Positions 1 to 11,400 of a DNA stretch of 64,000 nucleotides are shown piece after piece; the first letter of the stretch is position 1, and each line of letters opens with the position of its first letter. A program made the translations under genes and the position numbers. The stretch comes from Nephromyces sp. MM_2019. Lineage: Eukaryota; Apicomplexa; Aconoidasida; Nephromycida. The DNA is taken from the NCBI GenBank assembly GCA_015657535.1, contig JADHZB010001057.1, positions 37,924 through 101,923 of the forward strand. Direction: 5' to 3'. The notes below the pieces were generated by a model. That model searched no databases and was not told the origin of the DNA. It saw nothing but the letters and a program-made list of their open reading frames with translations.

Positions 1-2278
1 AATGGGCGTGCCCAACTTCAAAGGCTTAACAAGCTTATGGTGCTCTCTCTCGTAATGTGTCTCATTACATTTGCCTACTAGCAAGCTGCGTTTGCATTAA
101 GGGATAAAAAGGGCTCGAATTGTTGAGAAGGGATACCGCAAGCAGAAGCACCAGCGATGGCTCAGAAGATAACATCGTAGACCGAAAAAAAGTTGACTTA
201 CCCTGTAAGCACTTTACTTCAACAAATCTTTCATAGCGTCCTAGAATCTGCCGCATAGCATGCCAAAAATTAGCCTTTATTCAAGAGACGGTGAGCTATC
301 AATTAGATGCTAGTGTTTGTAAAATTGCTGATGCACTAAGATGCGTATGTCTTCGCATACTAGACATAAGGTTAATCTATGGGCATTACGAAGTTAGCAT
401 ACCTAAACCTATATGCCGAGCTACGAATGGATGACTTCACTTTTTGTATTTTTGAAACAGCATAAGACTGAAATAAAACCCTTCCTGCATGCCTGTAGTC
501 GACTAGGCAGAAACGTCAGTAACCCGGGGTGGGTACTTTGGTTTTATATGGCACACAAACGGACAGAAAATAAAAGTAATGGTATTCATGCGGGACCACA
601 AATATACTATACTTATAAGTCCACCCAGTAGAAAGATTATAGAGACAAATTCAAGCTAAGCACCGATACTGGATGCAGCAGAAAGTGCCGCAGTAACTCC
701 CGCCATTAGATAACGACGGAAGCACACACACGGCTGCTAAACACATGGTTCCAATAGCTTCAGCGGAAGGCGTAAGAGCAGTAATAACGAAAAAGGGACA
801 ACAGCTCATTATTTTTAGCGGTGCATAAATAGAAGTATGGGCCGAATGCTGTCATAACGCATCCTGGGCTTAAAAAGCGCTTACAAGCAGGCCGCCAAAC
901 AAGGATATATTTTCAGATTATAAACCTACAGCCATTATGCCGGCCTCTCTCAGCTTTCGCCATGGTGATGATCGAGCCCCACAGTGAAACAGCAAAATCG
1001 AATGCTCCAAATTACGCTGCTATATGGTGGTTTGGTGAAAAATCAATGCCCGTATGCTACTATCTTGATATATCCTTAAATGTTTTTCGGAAGGTGCAAA
1101 AATAGAATCGCCGATACTGTGTTTCGCTCGTAATTTCAAGCGCATTGCATTTCTTCTCTAGAGATAGAACTAGCAAATGGTGAGAACTTCACATCAAAAC
1201 ACTCTTTCTATGAAAGGCAAGCAAAACAAAGCATGAAATAAAAATATTATAGTTGTCAGCGTCACGAAAGTAATATCACACCAAAGTCACTGGTACACTC
1301 AAAGCCTAGGCTAGAGCTTGAAAGCTTACACTCTAGACATGTATCACAGCAAAAACTAAGAGATGAACTCTGCGCACTTGAGCAAGCTGGAAACTGATGC
1401 AAAAAATCCACAGCTTGCTCATAGAATGTACTGATTCAGACCATAATCCCCAAGTGAGCCAAGAAACACATGGAGCTAAGAAAACTTGGCTACACTGCGT
1501 GCTGTTGTACACAGTAAAAAGTAGGTATCATAGGCGAAATAAACCAGCCAAGGCTTTTATTTTGCAAGGCTGGGATACAAACATAACAAAGCCAGCGTAA
1601 AAATCCTGCAGAAATAATTTTTACGAAGATTGAGCTCATTTCTGAGAGCTGAAATGCGATTTCTGCCAATGAAGAATGCAAGCCAAAGCAAATGGCCGTA
1701 ATGAAATTGCGAGCCCCAAAGTTTGTTAAACATGTACGAATTTCACTGCAAGGCCTAATTAGCAGCGAAATATCATCAGTATGCAGTGCATCAATCCCAC
1801 ATAGACAGCCAGATCATAAGGAGAGCTTTACCAGAAAATTTTCACTAGAAAGAATTCATACACCCTACTGAGACACTACGTCTAGCTTTAGATAAATACA
1901 CACCGAAACGGCGCTATTCCCACGCCTATTATTACACAGAAGAAGTACGAGCAAATAAATTAAATATTCAAACAGCTGCGCAGGACATCTCAAATACAAG
2001 AAGCATTAATGAGTTCTCACTAGAATGCGGGGCATTACAATAGAGAAATCGAGGGAGAAAAAATAGCTACGGTAACCGTACATCCAAATTAGTAATAGGC
2101 ACCAGTATATTCCTTTCCTTCAGGGGCAAGCACACAAGCACTGTGAAAGTAATTGATACTTTCAGACTGCCAGAATACGAGCAAAAAACACCGTTAGATT
2201 CGCTCAAAAATCGTACTCCAGGAACTTTACTGATCTACAAAGCTCTTTCTTTAGGTGCTAAAAATTGAGTTAATCCCA
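1..2278. other. Gene-poor left flank, one possible exon
   Basis: No reading frame here is convincing on length or composition. The only splice-like object is on the minus strand at about 205-250: a 46-nt segment open in one phase only, preceded by GCGGCAG and followed by GTAAGT. It could be an exon of a gene that runs off the left edge. It does not join in phase to the gene ending at 2279. The rest looks like intergenic or 3' untranslated DNA. Confidence 0.3.
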
Positions 2279-5200
2279 TTACCTCCCCAAATTTGCTAAA
2301 GAATCTTCAGATTCCAGCGAAAAAATTCTTTTATCCTTATCATCCCTCGTAGACAAATCATCTGCAGAAATCGATGAACCCTCCAGGCCAATGCTGAGAG
2401 TCCCACTTTCAGTGAAAACTGGATCTTCTGGCTTAACAAAAATATCATCTTCATGGTTATCATCTTGAGAAGTTTCAAAATTTTCCTTTATCCCACTAAG
2501 TATCTTGGAACTTGTCCTCGGTGCTTGATACAAAAAAAAAGGAGGGACAATGACGGGTCAATTAGTGCTAGATATTATTATGCAGATACTGCTTTTGCAT
2601 CCTAGCAAAAAGGTAATAAAGTGTAACAGTCAACAAATATCGTTCCTATACACATACACACACCACCTGGAGAGAATTAGTGGATGCTTTAAAGGATTAT
2701 TATAAAATTTTTTGCTAAGCATCTATAATTTACTTGAGCGCCTATGTTACAACGCAAGCTACTACTCATAATTGGCGAAGGTATGTCATCACGACAGTGT
2801 GGATATGCAGGGGAAAAAAACTGGCTGTGTGCGAGGTTTTAATAGTTGATGTGGTGTGTGGTGGAGATCTTATGAATATGCTTTCAAAGGTGAAAGCTCA
2901 AGTCAATCTGGCAAGAAATTGAGGCTAAAAAGAGCGACTTTTCTCTTTTTTGGCACAACTAACAAAAAAAAGTTAATTCTCTGCTTCTTGCTTCCTCATC
3001 AGCTTAAAAAGAAAAACACTAGAGAACTCGCACACACAAGCTGCGCGACACACTTTGAAATTTTTCTCGCAAAACATTTCTTGGTCGAGAAGACAACCAG
3101 TAATAATATTACAATGAGTTATGCGACTAGCTATTTATCCGACTTGGATAATTTTAAACAAAGTTAGCAGTGGCTATACGCAGTCATCCTCGGCTCAAAT
3201 AAAGCCCACGATGACTAAAAAAAGCTGTGATCCTATAATTTACCACACAATGCACGAATGAGAAGCGGCTTTTCTCACTTCATCTCTCAGATAGGATAGT
3301 AGCTCATATCAAGGCTACAAAGGCACTTTAAACGGAATAAAAATGAAATACCAAATTGAAACAGCAAACAGATAAACAATAAGGGATTCAAAAAACTTAT
3401 GAGCTGCAAGAATCATACTGTATACGCAGCTACAGCAAGAGAACACAACAAACAAATAATTAACGGCAAGCAGTACCTCCAAACAAAGATAACAAGTGAT
3501 GAAGCAGCAGTTTCTTTGTGCCACAAAAATACGCTAGAAAGTACTAAATTTGGAGCTACAAATAAGGAAATATATCAGAATGAGATAAGTAAGCAGCAAA
3601 CACCCAAATCAAGCAAGAAACGGTGTGCATCCTATGGAAATAAAATTATGTCTTGGCGTCGCTTTATCTAAAATTCAAATGAGTCAACTACAAGACTTGC
3701 TGCACCAGTTTCTAAGCCATAAAAACGCTCAAGTGTAGACTAAACCCTAAATCCACCCATAATTCCTAAACTGAAAAGCAAAGTACAACCAGAAAACTAC
3801 CATGCTCGCTACACAGCACAAAAAAAAGGTGTAAAACGTACTTAACTCACTGATCTCTTCAAGCCACGGAGCTACGGACCTTCGTATAGCCTGATAGTTG
3901 CCTTCAAAGAGCTCAATCAACTCATGCAAAGAGTGATTTCCCATGGAATCGGTATCAGCAAAAAACAGCCCCAGTTGAGGCCTAACCTGCAAATTCGTCA
4001 ATATATCCTTCTCAACTGTAGCGTCTATTTCACCATCAGCAGCTTTCGATTTTTCACCAGAGATTCCCACCACCTGCGTATCACCACACGAGGTAGCATC
4101 CGGTGAAATAGCTTGAAATTTTTCATCAGCCTCCGTTGCAATCTTAACATCATCTGCAAGTGAAAAAATGTCGCTGCCTAGCGAGCTTGGCTGAGAATTT
4201 TCAAGCTCAAGATACGGCAATAAGTTTTCCTTGTAGCTACAGAACTCACGCCATATCGCGTCTAGGTGATCTAAAGCCTGCAAAAACTTTTTTCGGGAAA
4301 GCATTAGATTATATTGCAAGAAGACAAGCCGTTCATTATGCTTTGTCTTCACACCAAGCTTTTCATTGTTCACACGCGTATCATTGGAGCTGCCAGGCTC
4401 GTGCTCCAAAGAAATTTGCTCGGCGCCTACACCTTGAGAATAGTAATCATCAACACCTTGGACGACTGCCCGAGCTTGCCCGCCAGAAGCAACTGCCGGG
4501 GAAACCTCAGAAGCGATTTCTTCATGAGAGTCATGAAGAGGAGGGGAAGCTCCCTCTTTCATGGACAGTGAAGAACTTGCGGAATTGACCCTTAATTTTT
4601 GAGAGCCTTTCCCTGCTTTTAGCTTCCTTTGCCTATACTCTGTCTCTAGTTTTATGAATGAACCGTAATGAGCCGACAATGTAGCCCGCTGGTGTTGGAT
4701 GCGATCTAGCTGACAGACCACATAAAGGCGGCATTGCTTGAGAGTAAACGCTGCAAAGTTTATGGAAAAAAAACGAAATTTTTCGCAGGAAGCAGAATGC
4801 AGAGGTAGGCAAAAATGTGGAAAGATGAAAAGAAAAAATTCATGGCTATATTTCAACAGATTGCTAAGAAAAATGCACACATCACTGTTGAAATACTAGA
4901 GTTTCTCCTACCAAGCAATACCTACTTCCAAAAAAAAGCACACGCAAGTAATCACCCTATAAAATTTTCTCCCAAAAACAAACTAAAATCTCTCTTAAAT
5001 CATACAAAATCAGCGAAAAACTTACCATTCAAAATATCTGTATTCTTCAAAAAGTTATCTACGTTAAGCTTAGGAGTCAGTTCAACAAATTCATTAAATC
5101 TATTCGCTACTTCAGATATGCGATAAGTCTCAATCTTCTGCTGACTAATCATTTTCTGCATACTTTCCTCGTGAGTTACTCGAGTTTCAAAATCAACCTG

Positions 5201-8200
5201 AAGGCTATTCAGATCACCGTGAATATTAATATTCTCATTCAAGATAGTGTTCCTCTTTGCTTCAAGCTCTTCAATCTCATTTTCTAGCATACTCAAAGTC
5301 TTCAATACGGTAGCTCTTTCTTCCTTCAATTCTTGCAGCCTGCTCTCCACCTTTTGATGCCTAATCTTGGATTCTGAAAGCAGCCCAGATAGTTTTTCTG
5401 AGCAGCTTAGAAGCTCAATCTGAAACGAGATTGAAAAAAAGCAGTGTACATACATCTCACAGAAAGTGCCAGAAGTGCGATAAACTCACTTAGAGTCTTA
5501 ATGAAGTTTCAAAGTATAAAAACAAAATTTCGCTTTTTACTTTTCCAATATATATATAATCTTCACGAGGAGGAATTCCCACTGTAGTAACAGGATATGT
5601 ACCTTTTTTTTAAAATTCAAAAAAAGCGATGCATAGCCATGATAAACACTGCTTTTAGTAAAAAATCAGAAAACTGCTGTGGAAGCACATGAGAAGGGAG
5701 AAATTTATCCGTTGGAGGTAGGATGGACGCGCCACTCTGCGCACACTATGTTTTCTCTTTAAGTGCTTCAAATAAAAAAAAAGAAAAAAGTGAATTTCAC
5801 CCTTGAAGTAGCAAATATTCAGCTGAAAGTTTAATAGCCATTTCAGGGTTACACAAATCGTCAGGGACGAAAGAGAAACGCCAACAAAACGAAAAAAGAG
5901 CAGCCAAAACAAAACCTAAACAGAGTGCTCTATAGCCTGATTATACGACATATTTCTGCATCATTTCTATTCTGAAAACAGCATTCCACTATAAAAACTC
6001 CCTCTTAATATGGCAGTTTCCCCATTAGGCAAAAAAAAATACTTAAAACAAAGACTACACTACGGGCGCAATATCTCCGCCATAAGGAGAAAAGATTTTT
6101 CTGTATCAAAAGTTTCAGCAAACCTGAAGCTCCCGCTTCCTATCTGATGTACCGCTAATATCCGACTCAAAAACTTTCTTTAAAGATAACAGCTCACTCT
6201 TCAACTGAGCAATCTTCTCCGAAGTCCTTAGCAGCCAAACTTTTCTTCTGCTTGCTGCTTCATTGTAGTTCATCTGAAGCTTCTTGTAGTAGGAAATTGC
6301 CTTTCTCGCGTTAAGTACACGATTTCCATGCATAGCAATGTGTTCTACCTGCGGCTGATTTGTTTGGTGTCGAAGTAACTGCAAAAAAGATATTAGGAAA
6401 GAGTTTTTTTGATACACAAACTAAAGCACGAAGATGAGAAAGTGTGAGAAGATGATTGTAAGCAAAAACGTTGAAGTATCTGTATTGCTAAGTGCATAGA
6501 AGCCAGTCGGTGTCGCAGTAACTACAGGACAGATAGTAGAAAACAGTGTTTTGGATACACACACATAAATTTCAAGATCAAGTGTGTGATGACGTTTCTA
6601 ATCAATCAAGCATGATGAAGCCTCTGTATTACAAGTGTAAATATACACCGGAAAAAAACGAGTGAAAAGTTAAAGAGCCTTTAAAATCAACTAAAGAAAA
6701 AATAAACAACTAGAAATCGACTCTATACATGAAAAACTAGGCTTTTATAAATAACCCTGCGAAATTAGCGACATGCCTAAATTGCATGTAAAGAAAACAA
6801 TACTCTATCAGAACTCAACAGATAAAAGCGTCAAATATTTGCTTTAAAATGCCTCTTCATGTTCGAATAACCAAGCAGTACACCAAGCTGTACTAGCTGT
6901 TAAATTCACAGCCTATGAAAAAAACGGTAAGCAATAGAGAGATCTCTATATATGTATATATATCACTTAATGCAGTATTCATTTCCTACGTTTAGGACTT
7001 CAAATACTGTTTCTATAAAACTGGCAAATTCCTTCCTTAATAATGGCAGGAGTAGTTTTTTACTGTATTTGAAATTACCACTTGATACACCAATATTCTT
7101 GGTGTTCTATCACATCACAACTACATCAGCTTTGTGAAGAAAACTTACACAAGGTGTTAACATGAATTGTTTCTTTAACAACACTCTGAAACTGCAATAA
7201 ACAAAGATATAATTGAACAGCATCTATTCAATGAAGCACACTGGTTTAATCTTTTATGTGTTGCACCATTTTTATCAAAATCAGGCCAAGAAAACGTCAT
7301 TTAAAAAGACCTGCAAAACACCGAATGCAACCGTGAAAGTAACGAAAAAAAGCTTGAGCTTTTATACCGCAGTTTCATCTTGAATTGCCGATTGTATACC
7401 CTTAATTTCATGGCTAATCAGCCGTCTTTTATCACGTAGATAACTGTCTTCCCAATCAAATTTCATGAAATGAACCAATTGTATTAGAAAACCAAAGAGG
7501 ATGTTCCAAGAAGGCTCTACTGTTATGAAAATGTTCAGAAGATCTGTGTGCAGGCTCCTGTCTCCCCACAGGCAGCATTCAAGTAGCTGTAGTAGCCTCT
7601 TGTAGCAACTGCGTGAATTACCGCCAGCGGCTGTATCAAATGCACTTGGAAGATCTTCTTCTAAAGCAGACTCATTAGCTGTGAGACTTTTACGTATTTC
7701 AGTAATTCCAAAGACATTTCTGAGCAAAACCTCTAGGGCACTTGATTTCAGTAATACTTGCTTGAAACTTAAATCAAGCTGAGCATTCATAGAGCTATCC
7801 TCTTCCACATGCAAATTTCCCGCCAAATAGCGAACTGGTAAGGATTCGGTCTTTGACTTATTGGAAGGGGAATCCATAGTAGCAGTACGAACAACACCCA
7901 TTTCCTCTGAACCTGCAGCACTAGCCTTCAAAACGGTAGCTTGACTATCTGCTCCGATATTTCTGGAAGGCGAAGAATCTGATCTTGTTCTTGCATAAGC
8001 GCTAGCTTCTGCAGAAAGTGGAACATCAGCAGCAGAACTTAGATTGACTTGGTGGCTCTCTGAAGCATTCACCGTATCCGTTGAAACGGTGATTGTAGTC
8101 TTTAGCAAATCATGCTTCGTACTGTCTTCTTCTCCGACTAAACTACTAGCTGGATTATTTCGTTTATTACTCGCAGTATCGTCTTTCAAGAAAGGATCTA

Positions 8201-8552
8201 GGAGAACATGTTGCAGCGCATGCAACACTTCAGAACCCTCGCTACTACCATGCCCAGTTGTATCTGCTTTATTCTCTTCTATTTGTGGATCTGCAATATG
8301 TCTTGCATATCGTGGACCTTTTGATGCCTTGATTTGAGAAATCCACTTCTTGCATAACTCTTCCAGGCTTGAAATTGAATTAGCCTGATTGGCCTGATTT
8401 ATTAAATAAGCCTGGAGTCCACTCTCCGAATAAGATTTGTAAATTCCAAGCGCCTCACCGGCCTTTGAGGCTTGCTGAGCAACCTGCTGTCGGATATCAT
8501 CGGCCTTATCACGTACCTTTGAATAGGCCTTGTTGATAAATTTTCCCAGCAT
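2279..8552 (-). CDS. Coiled-coil protein, five exons (unassigned)
   Basis: The coding exons, in order, are 8552-7368, 6378-6124, 5419-5026, 4750-3851 and 2523-2279, giving about 992 aa. Every junction is GT-AG, and the phases match (0, 0, 1, 1). The N-terminus (MLGKFINKAYSKVRDKADD) is an amphipathic, basic helix. A Ser/Asp-rich linker of about 200 aa follows, then a helical domain of about 120 aa at the end of exon 1. Exons 2-4 encode long heptad-like helices rich in E, K, L and Q (for example KVESRLQELKEERATVLKTL), interrupted by a Ser/Gly-rich part. The last exon is acidic and low-complexity. I do not recognise a family; a golgin-, tether- or cytoskeleton-like scaffold is inference only. 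If the GTGAGT at 3850 is not used, exon 4 runs to a stop at 3747 and ends in a hydrophobic segment that could be a tail anchor. The T-rich stretch there looks more like intron. Joining exon 1 to exon 2 rests on the GTATAA donor at 7367, which overlaps an in-frame stop. Confidence 0.62.
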
Positions 8553-11400
8553 GATGATATGCTCTGGGTAGTGGACAAGAAAGTTTTCTTAGCCAGAAAA
8601 AGGATTCTTCCTGCGGTGCTTTCTTAAATATTGATCCTTTGGTGAGCATATGCTCCTACACATATAAACAAGAAGCAGTCACAAATATAGGAATCCATGA
8701 AAAGACAAACAATGCGTTGAAAAATATGTTCTGAATAGAACAAGCGCTGATATGACGTTAAAATACGTAGTACTAATGTACCAAAAGGAATAATCTTCTC
8801 TTTACGAGCAAAGAAAATTTCTAATGTATGGTGCAAAGATGAAATTGGAGTCATCAAGCAACTCTAATGTTCCAGCTCATAATGTTAAACTGCATCCAAG
8901 ATACTGTAGACTGCTTGGTTCCACAGTGCACTTCAACCTCAATAAATTTTGATATTGCTAAAGAACACATCCTTTCTAACAAGCAAAGGTCAAGTGTTGG
9001 AATTCCATATTAAATTGCAAACTTAAGACCGCATAGCGCAAAATGGGGTTATGCGCAGCACATATGTATGCGAAGCGGAAAATATCCACTGCAATGCTCT
9101 TCATAAGCAAACAATGAGTAAGCAGTATATATATTATTGTTGCCCCAGCAACGGATGATGCTCAAACAACATAACAGAAAAGACGGAATCTCAGGCTTGA
9201 GGGTGGGAAACACAGGCCGCCGGCCATGAGAACGAGTACAGATGCTTTTAAAAAAAAAGCTGCGGATGATATCAATTTCAGAAAGCAAGGCGAAAAAAAG
9301 TTTTCGCAGCTTTTGCACTGCTCCATACAAAGTGGGACCTCGCAGATGCAGCTAAAAGACTGCGATCCCTTCAAAAAAGTTGAAAACGATTTTATGCCAG
9401 CAACTCATATCATGCATACGATGCACCAGCAATACAGGCTTGTGATTTATCCCCACAAGGGAATTGAGCTTAGCAGAAAAACGGAAAACCTGGCGCCTCT
9501 GCACACAGTCCACAACACATTCACAGGGCGAGAAACTTGCAGCATAACATCAAAAAATTAAATGGAAAAGTTGCAATCAGCGGTTAACCTAGCTGATGCA
9601 TAACGCGACTTGCAGCAGAGCTCGCCAAGCACCGTGAAAACTTCCTAGTATCCCGCAAGGTTGAAATTATTTACATATTTTCCTCTCATTCTTTCCCCGC
9701 ATCAACGCACGTAACCTCAGCTCAACAAAGGTACGTGTGCGAGCATCTCATGCACACCTGTAATGGTGAATTTTTACGTCTCATACAGTTACCCTGTTTG
9801 TGGTTGTATACCAAAGGTAGGTGAGACTCCAACGTCACCTACAGAACTTCGGGGGAAAGCTGCCGCGGCTTAATCACACGGTTGTGCCACCTTCAGCGTA
9901 AGGTCTGATGTGCTCATTCTGTCTAAAACAGGCAGGCGCAAAGGTACCCGCACATTCTGAGAGATAAAATAACACTACAGCAATCGTGTAATAAGGGGCA
10001 ATATAAACTAAAGTTACAAAAAGTATCTTCCCCAAAAAGGGTCTTTCCAGATGGTTCCTTTCCTAATCAGGTTGAAGTTTCGATTCGTGACATCTGTAGG
10101 ACTTGGCCTGGCCAACAAACACCAAAATATTTTTTTTTTGGAAATCTGTGTGAGGTAGTGAAAACAATCTTCAATGATAGCATTTGTTTTTCTACTTTTA
10201 TCCTTCTACCCTTTCATGCTTTAATCGCTTCACAGGTTACGTGATTACAAACTTGCTAGTTCACAATCAGGGGTTCTGAAGAGCACCGCGAGTAAGAGGG
10301 AGAACGAATTGCCGTTATTGCCTTGAAATTTTCTGCTATTTAGGAACCTTAGAAAATAGACTGTAGCCAACTACTCTCCCCGCATCATGAAAGGCTAAAT
10401 AGTGGCCCTGAGTATTGCATTTGGTCAGCATAAAAACCCAAATGGTGCAATATTTGGTATACCCAGGGGACCAGTGAGCCACAAGTGACACTTATGCGCT
10501 TCAAATTTGACACGTTAAAAGTTTCACTTTTCACTTTTGAATCTTGCTTCTCTTTTACTTTGGATTGCAGATGAAACGCTCATAGCTGGAAAAAAACGGG
10601 GGTATTAGTTCGGACCATCGGGATGACCCGGTAATTTATAGTCTAGCACATACGCCAAGAAGGCAGACTTAAGCATAATAGTTTGAATGCAGCTATGAGT
10701 ATAGTACATCAATTTAACAGTGGATGGGCGACGCATGTGCTTCGCTAGCATTGTTTGCCGTGGGTAATTTACGCTGTGAGTACGAGGTGTCATCCTTCGG
10801 GATGACATCAAGAAATTTAGGGCAATTTAGCGAAGGGGAGGTCCAGTATAAGTAGTCAATCATCTGAAATTCACTTTAGCACTGACACTCTAAGTTACAG
10901 GACTGTTTTAAGTCTTTCGAGTCCTTCATAAAATTTCCCTACTTGCTTTAAGAAGCTGCGAATTACGCAAATTTTGAAGGCTACGAAACATCTTCAACAC
11001 TCGCATTTTATGATCCTTTTAAGTTATGCATTAATATGAGTTGGGATGCAAGTCTGCGCTGCGCCAAAACCAAGAGTGCGACGATAAAGTTATCGGCTCA
11101 GCCCCATGTATTTGGATATAATCGTAGTCATGTTATTTTCAAGAGTAAGTTGTCTCCTTGGCACATAAGTGTGTCGCAAGAGCTTCCGAGTGCCCAACTT
11201 CTCTCTGCAATCTGTGCGCTGTTTTTTACAGGGGTCTCCTACTGCCGGATTTTGCTTAATGGGTTGCTCAAAGAAATTGACATTTGAATTTTTTTCCCCG
11301 ATACTATGGCAGTAGCTTTAACAGGACGTTTGCGTGTGCCCCTCCCCATGAATAGCACCACACAGATATAGTTGTCCATGAGGCGCCCTCCACATATAGC
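8553..11400. other. Intergenic region between divergent genes
   Basis: This region lies between the 5' ends of the coiled-coil gene (minus) and the phosphate-transporter gene (plus), so both promoters should be here. An open frame of 111 codons on the plus strand (9226-9561, starting MRTSTDAFKKKAADD) is possible but has no supporting splice sites or motif. The block at 10.6-10.85 kb holds stable hairpins and is listed separately. Confidence 0.35.
10600..10850 (+). ncRNA. Possible structured RNA with UUCG hairpin
   Basis: A perfect stem with a C(UUCG)G tetraloop lies at 10786-10809. Its arms are GGTGTCATCC and GGATGACATC, ten pairs with one G-U. About 155 bases upstream is a short CGGG-ATGA-CCCG hairpin at 10619-10630. 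The C(UUCG)G order is correct on the plus strand. On the minus strand, a run of seven T at about 10590 could be a Pol III terminator. I could not match the block to U1-U6, SRP, RNase P or a tRNA, so the RNA call is inference. Confidence 0.25.

Noticed and set aside
10605..10811. 68-codon minus-strand frame across the hairpin locus
   Set aside because: The frame includes both hairpins and a His/Tyr/Met-rich composition; RNA structure explains the sequence better.
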